The notes: generated by a model not told the origin, from the sequence alone. Positions 35,236 through 44,661 are shown, numbered from the stretch's first letter. The stretch is DNA of 64,000 nt from Paucisalibacillus globulus DSM 18846 (GCF_000482485.1 NZ_AXVK01000001.1:310001-374000); one strand, 5' to 3'. Program-made: numbers and translations.

Positions 35236-36246
35236 ATGAAAGATAGATACTCCAGACAGTCCTTGTTTAAATCAATTGGGGAATGCGGACAGGAAAAGAT
35301 TAGACAAAAACACGTGCTGATTATTGGTTGTGGTGCATTAGGAACAGCTAATGCTGAAAGTCTGGTGAGGGCAGGGATTGGCAAACTAACCATTGTCGAT
35401 CGTGATTATGTAGAAGCTAGTAATCTACAAAGACAACAGCTTTTTACCGAACAAGATTGTATTGAACAAATACCGAAAGCAATTGCAGCAAAAGAACATT
35501 TACTAAAGATAAATTCATCTGTAGACATTAAAAGCTATGTAATGGATGGAACAAGTACTAATTTAATACCTCTCTTACAAGGTGTAGATTTAGTAATAGA
35601 TGCAACCGATAATTTTGACATTCGATTTATTATGAATGATTTAATCCATCAATATAATGTGCCATGGATTTTCGGATCATGTGTAGGTAGCACAGGAATG
35701 AGTTACACTATCTTACCTGGTAAAAGTCCATGTTTACAATGCATACTAGATGCAACACCAGTAAGTGGTGCAACCTGTGACTCAGTAGGGATCATAGCCC
35801 CCACCGTACAAATGGTTGTTGCCCATCAGCAGGCTGAAGCACTAAAGATATTGGTAGAGGATTTTGTAGCTTTACGGACAAAATTAGTTACTTTTGATTT
35901 ATGGAATAATCTCTATCATACCATTAATATGGAGCGTTCAAAAAAGGGTACATGTCCAACCTGTGGAGAAAATCCAGTATACCCAAAGCTTACATATGAA
36001 GCACAGACAAAAATGGAAGTATTATGTGGGAGAAATACCGTGCAGGTAAGAGCGAAGAGAGAAGTTCACCTAGAAGAATTAGCAAAGCGTCTTAGAACCA
36101 TTGGAATTGTTAATCAAAATGAATTTTTACTATCGCTAAATTATGAGGATTATCGTATTGTAATTTTTCGTGATGGCCGGGTCCTTATTCATGGAACCGA
36201 TTCTACTGAAAAAGCCAGAAATATATATTATCAACTAGTAGGATAG
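35236..36246 (+). CDS. moeB: MoaD-activating adenylyltransferase, MoeB
   Basis: A 336-residue E1-like enzyme that adenylates the C-terminal glycine of MoaD so it can take up sulfur. The nucleotide loop is GCGALG (31-36), with conserved Arg in SNLQRQ and DATDNFDIR (about 120-128). Zinc ligands are CLQC (about 165-168) and CPTC (about 239-242). About 80 extra residues follow the zinc site; they are shorter than and unlike a full rhodanese domain and seem to be an alpha-beta extension (Bacillus MoeB proteins have this tail). ThiF is the closest alternative, but the operon favours MoeB. Confidence 0.93.
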   Translation: MKDRYSRQSLFKSIGECGQEKIRQKHVLIIGCGALGTANAESLVRAGIGKLTIVDRDYVEASNLQRQQLFTEQDCIEQIPKAIAAKEHLLKINSSVDIKSYVMDGTSTNLIPLLQGVDLVIDATDNFDIRFIMNDLIHQYNVPWIFGSCVGSTGMSYTILPGKSPCLQCILDATPVSGATCDSVGIIAPTVQMVVAHQQAEALKILVEDFVALRTKLVTFDLWNNLYHTINMERSKKGTCPTCGENPVYPKLTYEAQTKMEVLCGRNTVQVRAKREVHLEELAKRLRTIGIVNQNEFLLSLNYEDYRIVIFRDGRVLIHGTDSTEKARNIYYQLVG

Positions 36247-36257
36247 GAGGGAACAAT

Positions 36258-37568
36258 ATGGTTGAAAGAAGAAAACCTATCAAAGTAATAGAGGCAATAG
36301 AACGGGTAATGAATTATAAAAAAGGTGGGAGTCTTCAATTTGTTTCGATTGAAGACTCCTATGGGCATTTTCTTGGATCTGACTTAATTGCTGACCATGA
36401 TGTGCCTTTTTTTGACCGCTCTCCATATGATGGTTTTGCTGTTCGTGCTAAAGATACAGAGGAAGCTTCAAGAAATAATCCAATTGCATTTGAAGTAATT
36501 GGGGAGATAGGGGCAGGTAGCGTTTTTGAAGATCATGTAGGAGAGAGGCAAGCGGTAAGGATTATGACTGGTGCTCAGATACCTGATTCTTGTGACGCGG
36601 TAGTTATGCTCGAATTAGCAAATGAATTGGAAGTAGAAGGAAAACCTTACTTCGAATTGAAGCGGAGTTCAAAAATTGGGGAAAACATATCCTTCACCGG
36701 AGAAGATACCAAAAATGGAACCGTTCTAGCTTCGAAAGGTACATATATAAATCCAGGAATTGTTGCACTACTAGCTACTTTTGGTTATAAAAGAGTTCCT
36801 GTTAGTAGAAAACCAAAAGTAGGAATAATTGCTACGGGTAGTGAATTATTAGAGGTAGATCAGCCACTTGAACCGGGAAAAATACGTAACAGTAATGCTT
36901 ATATGGTATATGCTCAGGTGGAACGTGCTGGTGGTGAATCTATTTATTTAGGTCAGTTTAGCGATGATTTTGAAACATGCTTTAATCAGGTATCAGAAGC
37001 TATAGGAAAAGTTGATATCCTGATTACGACTGGTGGGGTATCAGTAGGAGACTATGATTATCTACCATCCATTTATGAAAAATTAGGTGCAAATGTTTTA
37101 TTTAATAAGATTGCGATGCGTCCAGGTAGTGTAACAACAGTCGCAGAGTTAAATGGCGGACTTTTATTCGGTTTATCGGGTAATCCTTCAGCATGTTATG
37201 TCGGATTTGAACTTTATACTAGACCGATTATCCGTGAGTTTTTACATACTAAGACACCATTCTTGAAAAAAGAAATTGCTATTTTGGGATCTGATTTTAA
37301 AAAGGCAAACCCTTTTGATCGTTTTGTTAGGGGGCATTTAGGATTTGATAATGGAAGATTAGTAGCAAACCCAGTAGGTCTGGATAAATCGAATGTCGTT
37401 TCTTCACTTGGTCAAGCAGATATTTTAATCCAACTACCAGGAGGAACTAGGGGATATGAAGCAGGAATGGATGTTACGGTTATATTACTAGAAGATCAAG
37501 AAGGTTCTACCTTTGAAGCCTTTATACAAAAGGATCTTAATACAAGAAGGAGTATTCGCAATGGATAA
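36258..37568 (+). CDS. moeA: Molybdopterin molybdotransferase, MoeA
   Basis: A 436-residue enzyme that inserts molybdate into adenylated molybdopterin. Domain order is as in E. coli MoeA: N-terminal domain with DVPFFDRSPYDGFAVR (about 48-63), RIMTGAQIPDSCDAVV (about 96-111), then the MogA-like domain with GIIATGSEL and the catalytic DILITTGGVSVGDYD (about 252-266) and LFGLSGNPSACYVGFEL (about 302-318). A C-terminal beta domain completes it, followed by a tail of about 20 residues. The end overlaps the start of moaE by eight bases, so translation is coupled. Confidence 0.96.
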   Translation: MVERRKPIKVIEAIERVMNYKKGGSLQFVSIEDSYGHFLGSDLIADHDVPFFDRSPYDGFAVRAKDTEEASRNNPIAFEVIGEIGAGSVFEDHVGERQAVRIMTGAQIPDSCDAVVMLELANELEVEGKPYFELKRSSKIGENISFTGEDTKNGTVLASKGTYINPGIVALLATFGYKRVPVSRKPKVGIIATGSELLEVDQPLEPGKIRNSNAYMVYAQVERAGGESIYLGQFSDDFETCFNQVSEAIGKVDILITTGGVSVGDYDYLPSIYEKLGANVLFNKIAMRPGSVTTVAELNGGLLFGLSGNPSACYVGFELYTRPIIREFLHTKTPFLKKEIAILGSDFKKANPFDRFVRGHLGFDNGRLVANPVGLDKSNVVSSLGQADILIQLPGGTRGYEAGMDVTVILLEDQEGSTFEAFIQKDLNTRRSIRNG

Positions 37569-38040
37569 AGTCATGTTCGATATTGTTGATGAGCCTATTC
37601 AGGTAGGAGAATTGATTGAAAAGGTAACGAGAAGAGAAGCTGGTGCTATAACCACCTTTCTCGGAACGGTCAGGGAATGGACAAAGGGTAGAAGAACGCT
37701 TTATTTAGAATACCAAGCTTATAAACCGATGGCAGTAAAGATGTTAGAACAAATTGGAAAAGAGATAAAAGAGAAATGGGAAAATACAGAAGTGGCCATC
37801 ACTCATCGAGTTGGCCGACTTGATTTATCAGAGGTGGCTGTCGCAATTGTTGTTTCGTCACCACACCGGAAAGCTGCATATGAAGCAAATGAATATGCGA
37901 TAGAACGAATTAAACAGATTGTTCCAATATGGAAAAAAGAACATTGGGAAGACGGGGAAACTTGGATTGGAGATCAGCTTGAACAGGTTCCATACCCAGA
38001 CGGGGAACCAACCAAAATCGGGAAGGGGGATATGTCATGA
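37561..38040 (+). CDS. moaE: Molybdopterin synthase catalytic subunit, MoaE
   Basis: A 159-residue protein; with thiocarboxylated MoaD it makes molybdopterin from cyclic pyranopterin monophosphate. Visible motifs: AGAITTFLGTVREWTKGR (about 26-43), LEYQAYKPMA (about 49-58), IVVSSPHRKAAYEAN (about 100-114) and the catalytic Lys region PIWKKEHWEDGETW (about 126-139). The start is ATG 37561, eight bases after AAGGAG; the longer reading from 37513 lies within moeA. It overlaps moeA and its ATGA junction is shared with moaD. Confidence 0.96.
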   Translation: MDKVMFDIVDEPIQVGELIEKVTRREAGAITTFLGTVREWTKGRRTLYLEYQAYKPMAVKMLEQIGKEIKEKWENTEVAITHRVGRLDLSEVAVAIVVSSPHRKAAYEANEYAIERIKQIVPIWKKEHWEDGETWIGDQLEQVPYPDGEPTKIGKGDMS

Positions 38041-38270
38041 TTACGGTGTTACTTTTTGCGCAACTTCAAGATTCGATAGGTAAGGAGCAGATTGAAATGG
38101 AGGCTTCTAATATATCCATTTCGGAATTAAAAGAGAGGCTAAAATCAACATACAATCTACCTCAAATTGACCATGTCATGATCTCTGTAAATGAAGAATA
38201 TGCTTTACCAGGTGACATGCTTTCAAGTGGTGATGTTGTAGCTCTCATTCCACCTGTTAGTGGGGGATAA
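38037..38270 (+). CDS. moaD: Molybdopterin synthase sulfur-carrier subunit, MoaD
   Basis: A 77-residue beta-grasp protein ending in Gly-Gly (PPVSGG), the thiocarboxylation site used with MoeB and MoaE. Conserved FAQLQD at the start and VALIPPVSGG at the end. Its ATG overlaps the moaE stop by four bases, the usual arrangement for a one-to-one complex. Confidence 0.96.
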   Translation: MITVLLFAQLQDSIGKEQIEMEASNISISELKERLKSTYNLPQIDHVMISVNEEYALPGDMLSSGDVVALIPPVSGG

Positions 38271-38272
38271 GG

Positions 38273-38773
38273 ATGAAGGTTTTGCAAATTGTAGGGTTTA
38301 AAAATAGTGGAAAAACAACTATCTCTAAGGAAGTAATCCATTATTTTTCACGTAAAGGTGTTCAGGTAGGATCTCTAAAAAATCATGGCCATGGTGGGAT
38401 ACCGGCAGGAATTGAAAGCACAGACAGTGAACAACACCGAGATGCAGGTTCAACAGTTGCTGGTGTATTAGGCGAAAATGTATTTCAGTTAACTCATGGA
38501 AGTAAGTGGGAGATTTCAGACATGCTCGAAATCTACAAGAAATTAAGTATTGAATTATTAGTAATGGAAGGATTTAAGGAACTAGATTTTCCAAAGCTAG
38601 TTCTTCTTCGGAATCAGGATGACTTGTCGTTGTTAACGAGTCTTAAAAATATTATTGGAATTATAAAGTCTAATGACCTACATATAGAGGATTTTGATAT
38701 ACCGGTTTTTGACAATGACAATCCAGAAGTTATTTGTCAATGGGTTTATCATCATTATTTGGAGGGGATGTAG
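38273..38773 (+). CDS. mobB: Molybdopterin-guanine dinucleotide adapter, MobB
   Basis: A 166-residue P-loop protein. Walker A is GFKNSGKTT (8-16); SLKNHGHGG and ESTDSEQHRDAG (about 50-61) are the MobB switch motifs, and LVMEGFKELDFPKLVLLR (about 101-118) is the family's central strand region. MobB binds GTP and assists MobA. It starts two bases after moaD, and its stop overlaps the ribosome site of mobA. Confidence 0.95.
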   Translation: MKVLQIVGFKNSGKTTISKEVIHYFSRKGVQVGSLKNHGHGGIPAGIESTDSEQHRDAGSTVAGVLGENVFQLTHGSKWEISDMLEIYKKLSIELLVMEGFKELDFPKLVLLRNQDDLSLLTSLKNIIGIIKSNDLHIEDFDIPVFDNDNPEVICQWVYHHYLEGM

Positions 38774-38774
38774 A

Positions 38775-39368
38775 TTGAAATATGCAATTGCTGGAATCGT
38801 ACTGGCTGGTGGCCAGTCACGGCGATTTGGTTCTCCTAAGGCTTTTGCACTAAAGAACGGGGTTCCATTTTATCAATATCCCATCAAAGCAATGAATCCT
38901 TTAGTAGAGTCAATTGTACTTGTTTCGAACAATGATTTACTAGATGAATTTAAGTTAAGTGAACCCAATCTCAAACTTATTACTGATAAACCGGAATATG
39001 CCGGATTAGGCCCCCTTGCAGGTATTTATTCGGGGATGGACTCCGTGGAAGCGGAATGGTATCTTGTATCCCCTGTTGATGTGCCCTTTATAGAAGAATC
39101 GATATATAAAACGTTAATAGAGAATATAGGAGTTTCAAAAGAGGCTATCGTTCCGCTTGTAAAAGGAAGGATACAGCCACTTATATCTATTTTTCATCGA
39201 TCGATGAAGGATAAAATTAAAGAACAACTAGCTCATCATGAACTTTCTCCAAAGCAATTATTTATAAAAAGTGAGATTACATTTATTGAGATTGAAAATG
39301 AAAAACCATTTCGAAATATTAATTTTCAGGATGACCTACTGAAGTATGAACAGAGGTTGGACAACTAG
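38775..39368 (+). CDS. mobA: Molybdenum cofactor guanylyltransferase, MobA
   Basis: A 197-residue nucleotidyltransferase that adds GMP to molybdopterin, giving the MGD form used by the FdhF-like enzyme upstream. The loop LAGGQSRRFGSPKA (10-23) binds GTP; the conserved acidic residues are in TDKPEYAGLGPLAGIYSGM (about 64-82) and LVSPVDVPFI (about 91-100). I chose TTG 38775, seven bases after GGAGGGG; the longer reading from 38694 lies inside mobB. The stop is followed closely by the moaB ribosome site. Confidence 0.95.
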   Translation: MKYAIAGIVLAGGQSRRFGSPKAFALKNGVPFYQYPIKAMNPLVESIVLVSNNDLLDEFKLSEPNLKLITDKPEYAGLGPLAGIYSGMDSVEAEWYLVSPVDVPFIEESIYKTLIENIGVSKEAIVPLVKGRIQPLISIFHRSMKDKIKEQLAHHELSPKQLFIKSEITFIEIENEKPFRNINFQDDLLKYEQRLDN

Positions 39369-39378
39369 GGGGGAGAAC

Positions 39379-39891
39379 ATGTTAGAGAATCATCGTCAGC
39401 ATGCTAAACATTCCGTAAAATGTGCAGTTATTACAGTAAGTGACACAAGAACAAAGGAAACAGATAAAAGTGGAAAATTGATGATGGAGTTTCTTGAGAA
39501 AGAGGGTCATGAGATTCGTCAATATGAGATTATTCCTGATGAAAAAATAATTATTCAGGAGACTGTGAAAGGAATGGCTGCAAATAGTGATGTGGAAGCA
39601 GTTCTTATAAATGGAGGTACTGGGATTTCCTATCGTGATGTGACGATTGAAGCGGTACAGCCATTGTTTTCTAAGGAGATTCCTGGGTTTGGTGAATTAT
39701 TCCGGATGTTAAGCTATCAGCTGGATATTGGTTCAGCTAGTATGTTATCCCGTGCTACTAGTGGGGTTGTTAATAATCGGATAGTTTTTTCAACTCCAGG
39801 TTCACGAGGAGCTGTAAAACTGGCGATGGAGAAACTGATTTTACCAGAGCTTGGACATGCAGTTAGAGAAATAACGAAGGATTTGGAGTAA
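39379..39891 (+). CDS. moaB: Molybdenum cofactor biosynthesis protein MoaB (MogA-like)
   Basis: A 170-residue MogA-fold protein. VSDTRTKETDKSG (about 23-35) and LINGGTGISYRDVTIEAV (about 78-95, the MPT-binding loop) are diagnostic, as are FRMLSYQLDIGSASMLSRATSG and FSTPGSRGAVKLAMEKLI. In Bacilli this protein adenylates molybdopterin before MoeA. ATG 39379 follows GGGGGGAG; the longer reading from 39346 begins inside mobA. Last gene of the operon; no clear terminator follows. Confidence 0.94.
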   Translation: MLENHRQHAKHSVKCAVITVSDTRTKETDKSGKLMMEFLEKEGHEIRQYEIIPDEKIIIQETVKGMAANSDVEAVLINGGTGISYRDVTIEAVQPLFSKEIPGFGELFRMLSYQLDIGSASMLSRATSGVVNNRIVFSTPGSRGAVKLAMEKLILPELGHAVREITKDLE

Positions 39892-39962
39892 TATTATTTT
39901 TATTAAATGCGCAGCAACAGGTTCCATGGTTTCTTGATCAGGGTGGATGGGCTTGTTTGTTA

Positions 39963-40046
39963 GGGCTCATGCTTTTCTGATTCTGTCGCTTGTTCTGTTT
40001 AAGCGGGCTCGTATTTTCCCGATTCTGGCTCATGTACTGTTAGTAG
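39963..40046 (+). repeat. Two imperfect 42-base tandem units
   Basis: Both units start GGGCTC and share GATTCTG at the same offset (units at 39963 and 40005). About two thirds of positions agree, and the block is less AT-rich than its surroundings. Confidence 0.55.
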
Positions 40047-40344
40047 GATTATGAGTAAGTTAATCTCGCTCGAGTTATTTCATTTTCATTCGTATTCATG
40101 CAAGGAACTCTAAAAGATGCACGAAGGTAGTTGATGTGGCATGAAAATTCAACAGGTTCGCACAATTAGCAGCTTAGTTGTTGCGAGAATAGGGATAACC
40201 AGCACGACTTGACTAGATCTCACAAATTCATTTACCTCAATATAGGAACTCCATATATTTTTATGGGAAACCTATGTACTTCATTTAATAAATGATTTTA
40301 AATTACTGCACATTTTCCGTCAATTTGCAATTGAATGGAAAAGT

Positions 40345-40371
40345 GAAAAAACTCCAACCGAATGAAGTTTT
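40345..40371 (-). terminator. Probable terminator of moaC
   Basis: On the minus strand AAAACTTC pairs with GAGTTTT (with one mismatch) and a T run follows, right after the moaC stop. Confidence 0.5.
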
Positions 40372-40376
40372 ACTTT

Positions 40377-40889
40377 TTAATTTCGTTTATAATCCCCGCT
40401 TTTTCCGCCACTTTTTTCTAATAAATAGGTAGATCCAATCATCATACTTTTATCGACTGCTTTACACATATCGTAAATCGTTAATGCTGTTATTGATGCT
40501 GCAGTTAATGCTTCCATCTCCACACCAGTACTCCCAACTGTTTTTACTTCAGTCTGTATCGATAGTTTGATGTTATCCTGTAATTCCTTCCAATCGAAAG
40601 TAATATTTATCCCACTAATTGGAATTGGATGGCACATTGGAATCAGTGAAGATGTTTGTTTAGCTGCCATAATTCCAGCAACCTGGGCAACAGAAAGTAC
40701 ATCGCCCTTTTTTATTTTTTGATTTTGAATAGCATCGTAAACTTGATAGCTCATTTGTACACTTGACATAGCAATAGCTGTTCGAGTAGTAGCTTCTTTA
40801 TTTGAGATATCGACCATTTTAGCTCGGCCATCCTCATTAAAATGCGTTAAAATAATTATCTCCCCCTCAGTAATATCTATTACATTCAT
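40377..40889 (-). CDS. moaC: Cyclic pyranopterin monophosphate synthase, MoaC
   Basis: Partner of MoaA, converting 3',8-cyclo-GTP to cyclic pyranopterin monophosphate. Family motifs are complete: [46 protein letters not shown] and the catalytic [32 protein letters not shown]. The ATG at 40889 (170 residues) has no ribosome site and adds about 12 residues before the usual start. GAGGGGGAG (40868-40860) instead lies just ahead of two in-frame ATT codons at 40856 and 40853, giving the standard-length 158-159-residue protein beginning near LTHFNEDG. The true start may thus be ATT; I list the ATG form as the conservative choice. It is the only Moco gene not in the operon. Confidence 0.92.
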   Translation of the reverse strand: MNVIDITEGEIIILTHFNEDGRAKMVDISNKEATTRTAIAMSSVQMSYQVYDAIQNQKIKKGDVLSVAQVAGIMAAKQTSSLIPMCHPIPISGINITFDWKELQDNIKLSIQTEVKTVGSTGVEMEALTAASITALTIYDMCKAVDKSMMIGSTYLLEKSGGKSGDYKRN

Positions 40890-40917
40890 CTTATTGTAGG
40901 AAGTTGAAAAAGACAAG

Positions 40918-41508
40918 TTATCTTGAAACGAAAGGGTTACCTGTAACCCAATAACGATAAGGATAGTCCTTTGCTTCTCCTGAATTATCAATTCCTATTC
41001 TTGTACCTTGCTCTATTTCGGGTGGTTTCTTTCCTTCAGCAATAAATAAAGAAGAGTTATAGAAAGCTTTTCCATAGTCATCCATTGTTATGCCCAGAGC
41101 TTTTGTAAGTTTTCCCGGACCACTAGTAAGGTTCTTTATGTTAGAAACTGGTCTTCTTTTTAACATTAATTCAATTCCACTTAAAGGCTCTACTGCTCGA
41201 ATTAAAACAGCTTCTGGTGTCTCCTCTGGACCTGCGACTACATTGACTAAACAATGGGTATGCATTTGGTAGGTGTAAACTATACCGGGTTCATGAAACA
41301 TGATTTCGGTCCGCTTTGTTCGTCTATTTTGAAAGCTATGTGCTGCTTGGTCCATGGCTCCAAGATATGCTTCTGTTTCAACAATAATTCCTGATGCGAT
41401 ACCTTCGTCAGTTACCTTTACTAAAATACAGCCTAACAGTTCTCTTGCAAGCGTTAAAGTTGGTCTAGTGTAGAATATTTTTGGTAGTGGTGTCAACGCA
41501 TTGTCCAT
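40918..41508 (-). CDS. 3-methyladenine DNA glycosylase, AAG/MPG family
   Basis: A 196-residue base-excision repair enzyme that removes alkylated purines. Family motifs: [10 protein letters not shown], the catalytic [51 protein letters not shown] (about 41-90, with Glu and Tyr of the active site), [10 protein letters not shown] and [12 protein letters not shown]. subtilis YxlJ is the counterpart. AAGGAAAA precedes the ATG. moaC starts 28 bases after the stop on the same strand, so the two unrelated genes are probably one transcript. Confidence 0.94.
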   Translation of the reverse strand: MDNALTPLPKIFYTRPTLTLARELLGCILVKVTDEGIASGIIVETEAYLGAMDQAAHSFQNRRTKRTEIMFHEPGIVYTYQMHTHCLVNVVAGPEETPEAVLIRAVEPLSGIELMLKRRPVSNIKNLTSGPGKLTKALGITMDDYGKAFYNSSLFIAEGKKPPEIEQGTRIGIDNSGEAKDYPYRYWVTGNPFVSR

Positions 41509-41750
41509 AATGATTTTCCTTCCTACTAATATTATAATTAGGGTACTATTCTTCCCTTGTAAATAAAAAGAATATCCATGACTTTGGATAAAATAATAGA
41601 AGAGCTTGAATTAAGGATTTGCAGTAATACTGAAAAAATGAAACTATTTTCATTGTACATCGTAATAATAGTGGAATATCCCATTAATCTGGTATGATTA
41701 GCTTGGGTAAAAAAATACGATTCAAATTTTATAAATTAGGAGGAACCGCT

Positions 41751-44495
41751 TTGGATTTTACAGTTTTTGAGAATAAAACTTCTAAAAAGAAACCAAAAAT
41801 GTCAAAAGTAAAATCTATTACACTTATAGTCATTATTCTTTTATTTATTGTCGGGGCTATGTCTGTTAGTTTCTTAACCGATTATATTTGGATGGATAGT
41901 TTAGGCTTTCGTGATTTATTTACAACTATTCTTGGTAGTAAGGTATTACTTGCTGGAATCGGTTTTATTGTATTCTTTGTTTTATCAGCAATAACCTTTT
42001 TCTGGGTTCGAAGTACCTACATAAGTCATCTAAAACAAGAGCAACTTCCACCGATAATCCTAGAAAAGAAGAAAAGTAGTGCGATTGTTTTTGGGATTTC
42101 TATTGTAATTGGATTAATTGGAAGCTCACTTGTACAGGGGATAGGCTGGGAACCTTTATTGAAGTTCATTAATCAAGCTTCCTTTAATATTAAAGATCCT
42201 CACTTCAATATGGATATCTCTTTTTATATGTATACTTTACCTGTATTGAAAATTATACTTAATCTTTTATTAAGTCTTGCGATTTTCTTTTTCTTACTTG
42301 AAGTTGGATTTTATTCAGTATTTGGTATATATCGTAAAAGTAGAAAAGCACAGATCCATATGGGAATAACATTAGGATTTGTTGGTATTTTACTAGCTGG
42401 TTTGCATCTATTAGCACCATATGAAACACTTCTCACGAATAAGGTAAACATCTTCCAAGAAAGTGCTGTTTACGGTTTAAGTTATACAGATCAGTTGATT
42501 AATATACCTAAAGCTTATATATTAGCTGCTGTTGCATTAATAGGTACAATTTGGATGATTATAGCTATGAATCGTGGAAAAATCCTTTCCATGGCAATTC
42601 CAATCTTTGCCTATGTAGTACTTGTTGTTGTTGGTCAGCTTGCTAGTGTTGTTGTTCAAAGTTTTGTAGTATCACCAAATGAATTTTCAAAAGAACAGCC
42701 ATATTTGGCACATAACTTGGAGTATACTAGATCAGCCTATAAACTATCTGGTATAGAGGAGCAAGAACATCCAGTTAATGATACATTAGATACAGCAATG
42801 ATAGAGCGAAATATGAAGACGATTGAAAATGTTCGTATTAATGACGTCAGACCACTAGAAGATGTGTATGACCAAACTCAAACGATCAGACCATACTATT
42901 CATTTAATGATGTTGATATTGATCGTTATATGATTGATGGAGATTATGAGCAGGTCTTCATTAGTGCTAGGGAATTAAGAACAGAAGATTTATCTGATCA
43001 AGCAAAAACATGGGAAAACCTGAATTTGCGTTATACACATGGTTATGGAGTTGTTATGAGTCATGTTAACCAAGTGACACCGCAAGGACAGCCAGAATAT
43101 ATGTTGAATAACTTACCGCCACAAGGTGATATGGAAATTACTCGACCGCAAATATATTTTGGTGAAGAATCGTATGACGAAATTGTTGTAAATAGTAAAA
43201 AAGAAGAATTTGATTATCCACAAGGTGGAGACAATGCAACATCCCGTTATGATGCCGAAAATGGTATTCCGATGACAGGTCTAAACCGTTTATTATTCGC
43301 GATAGACACAGCGAATTTTCGTATGTTAGTATCTGATCAAATAAACTCAGATAGTTTAATGTTACATACGCGTAATATTATGGATCGTGTAGATAGAATA
43401 GCACCATTCTTTTCTTATGATGAAGATCCGTATATTTTTATTCGAGACGATGGTAGTCTAGCTTGGATGATAGATGCATATTTAACAGAAGAACATTATC
43501 CATACGCAGAACCTTATTCTGACGGTGGAGAGAATTATATTCGTAACTCGGTAAAAGTTGTCGTTGATGCTTATACTGGGGAAACAGATTTTTATGTAGT
43601 AGACCCAAGTGATCCATTATTACAAACATATCTTAATATATTCCCGGATCTTTTCACAGAAGAAATACCAAAAGATATTCAGGCGCATTTCCGTTATCCA
43701 GAGATGTTATTCAAGGTTCAATCATCCATCTATGGAACATATCATATGTCCAATCTAGAGGTATTTTATAACCGTGAGGATGTATGGGAGATTCCTACAG
43801 AAAAGTATTATAATGAAGATGTTGAAATGGACCCTTACTTTGTAACGATGAAATTACCTGATTATGAAGAAGAGGAATTTATCTTAATGCAACCATATAC
43901 ACCTAGAAATAGGCAAAATATGATTGCTTGGATGGGTGTTAGGAACGATGGGGAGCATTACGGTGAAATGTTTGTTTATCGTTTCCCTAAACAGAAAAAT
44001 GTTTATGGACCGCAACAAATTGAAAATCGAATTAATCAGGACAGTGTCATTTCTCAGCAATTAAACCTTTGGTCGCAGGGAGGATCTGAAGTAATTCGTG
44101 GTAACTTATTAGCCATTCCAATTGAAGATACGATTGTTTATGTAGAACCTATTTATATAGAATCATCAAATGAAACTTCCTTACCTGAAGTGAAACAAGT
44201 GGTCGTAGCTTATGATGATTATATTGTAATGGAAGAGAGTTTTGAAAAGGCATTAGCACGAATACTCGAGATTGTTGACCCAGGAAGTAAACCGAATGAT
44301 GATGGTAATCCGGCTAAACCTGATGAAGGTACAGAAGACGAGGAAGAGACAGATCCAATCGTGAATGCAGAAGAAACTCTTGTGGAAGTGTCTAAACTAT
44401 TCGATGAATATCAATTAGCACTTATGCAAGGTGAATGGAAAAAAGCAGCAGAACTTATGACTGAAATAGAAACAATATTAGAAGGTTTAGAGTAG
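41751..44495 (+). CDS. UPF0182-family large membrane protein
   Basis: A 914-residue protein. About seven membrane segments occupy residues 20-320, including SFLTDYIWMDSLGFRDLF and ISFYMYTLPVLKIIL, both family hallmarks; a large soluble domain (about 330-830) with NNLPPQGDMEITRPQIYFGE and GGENYIRNSVKVVVDAYTGETDFYV, likewise hallmark sequences, should face outward. A Glu/Asp/Pro-rich linker (about 840-865) and a short C-terminal helix pair close it. Function unknown. I chose TTG 41751 with AGGAGG (41738-41743) seven bases upstream; the earlier ATG has no ribosome site. Single gene with terminator. Confidence 0.93.
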   Translation: MDFTVFENKTSKKKPKMSKVKSITLIVIILLFIVGAMSVSFLTDYIWMDSLGFRDLFTTILGSKVLLAGIGFIVFFVLSAITFFWVRSTYISHLKQEQLPPIILEKKKSSAIVFGISIVIGLIGSSLVQGIGWEPLLKFINQASFNIKDPHFNMDISFYMYTLPVLKIILNLLLSLAIFFFLLEVGFYSVFGIYRKSRKAQIHMGITLGFVGILLAGLHLLAPYETLLTNKVNIFQESAVYGLSYTDQLINIPKAYILAAVALIGTIWMIIAMNRGKILSMAIPIFAYVVLVVVGQLASVVVQSFVVSPNEFSKEQPYLAHNLEYTRSAYKLSGIEEQEHPVNDTLDTAMIERNMKTIENVRINDVRPLEDVYDQTQTIRPYYSFNDVDIDRYMIDGDYEQVFISARELRTEDLSDQAKTWENLNLRYTHGYGVVMSHVNQVTPQGQPEYMLNNLPPQGDMEITRPQIYFGEESYDEIVVNSKKEEFDYPQGGDNATSRYDAENGIPMTGLNRLLFAIDTANFRMLVSDQINSDSLMLHTRNIMDRVDRIAPFFSYDEDPYIFIRDDGSLAWMIDAYLTEEHYPYAEPYSDGGENYIRNSVKVVVDAYTGETDFYVVDPSDPLLQTYLNIFPDLFTEEIPKDIQAHFRYPEMLFKVQSSIYGTYHMSNLEVFYNREDVWEIPTEKYYNEDVEMDPYFVTMKLPDYEEEEFILMQPYTPRNRQNMIAWMGVRNDGEHYGEMFVYRFPKQKNVYGPQQIENRINQDSVISQQLNLWSQGGSEVIRGNLLAIPIEDTIVYVEPIYIESSNETSLPEVKQVVVAYDDYIVMEESFEKALARILEIVDPGSKPNDDGNPAKPDEGTEDEEETDPIVNAEETLVEVSKLFDEYQLALMQGEWKKAAELMTEIETILEGLE

Positions 44496-44512
44496 GTTTA
44501 GTGTAATATATG

Positions 44513-44551
44513 AATGCCAGGTATCGATTAATTGATAGCCTGGCATTTTTT
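44513..44551 (+). terminator. Rho-independent terminator
   Basis: AATGCCAGG (44513-44521) pairs with CCTGGCATT (44539-44547) and extends inward; six T follow. Confidence 0.88.
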
Positions 44552-44607
44552 GTTAGGAGGTGATTATTATTTTAATTAACTATGGACTTTACTGACTATA
44601 ACGATAG

Positions 44608-44653
44608 AAAAACTAACGCATCCAGACCTAGGATAAGGAAATGCGTTAGTTTT
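44608..44653 (-). terminator. Terminator of the YjcZ-like gene
   Basis: AAAACTAACGCAT pairs with ATGCGTTAGTTTT across a 19-base loop; on the minus strand a T run follows the stem. Confidence 0.75.
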
Positions 44654-44661
44654 GCAGCTTA

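Larger units (their letters stand above)
39892..40376. other. Intergenic region with imperfect tandem repeat
   Basis: About 485 bases without a gene between the converging moaB and moaC. It contains two imperfect 42-base units (39963-40004 and 40005-40046) and, near 40345-40371, a hairpin that can end moaC. The remainder shows no ORF with a ribosome site. Confidence 0.5.

Noticed and set aside
40918-41508. 3-methyladenine glycosylase as part of the Moco system
   Set aside because: Strand-sharing with moaC only; the enzyme family acts in DNA repair and has no known Moco role.
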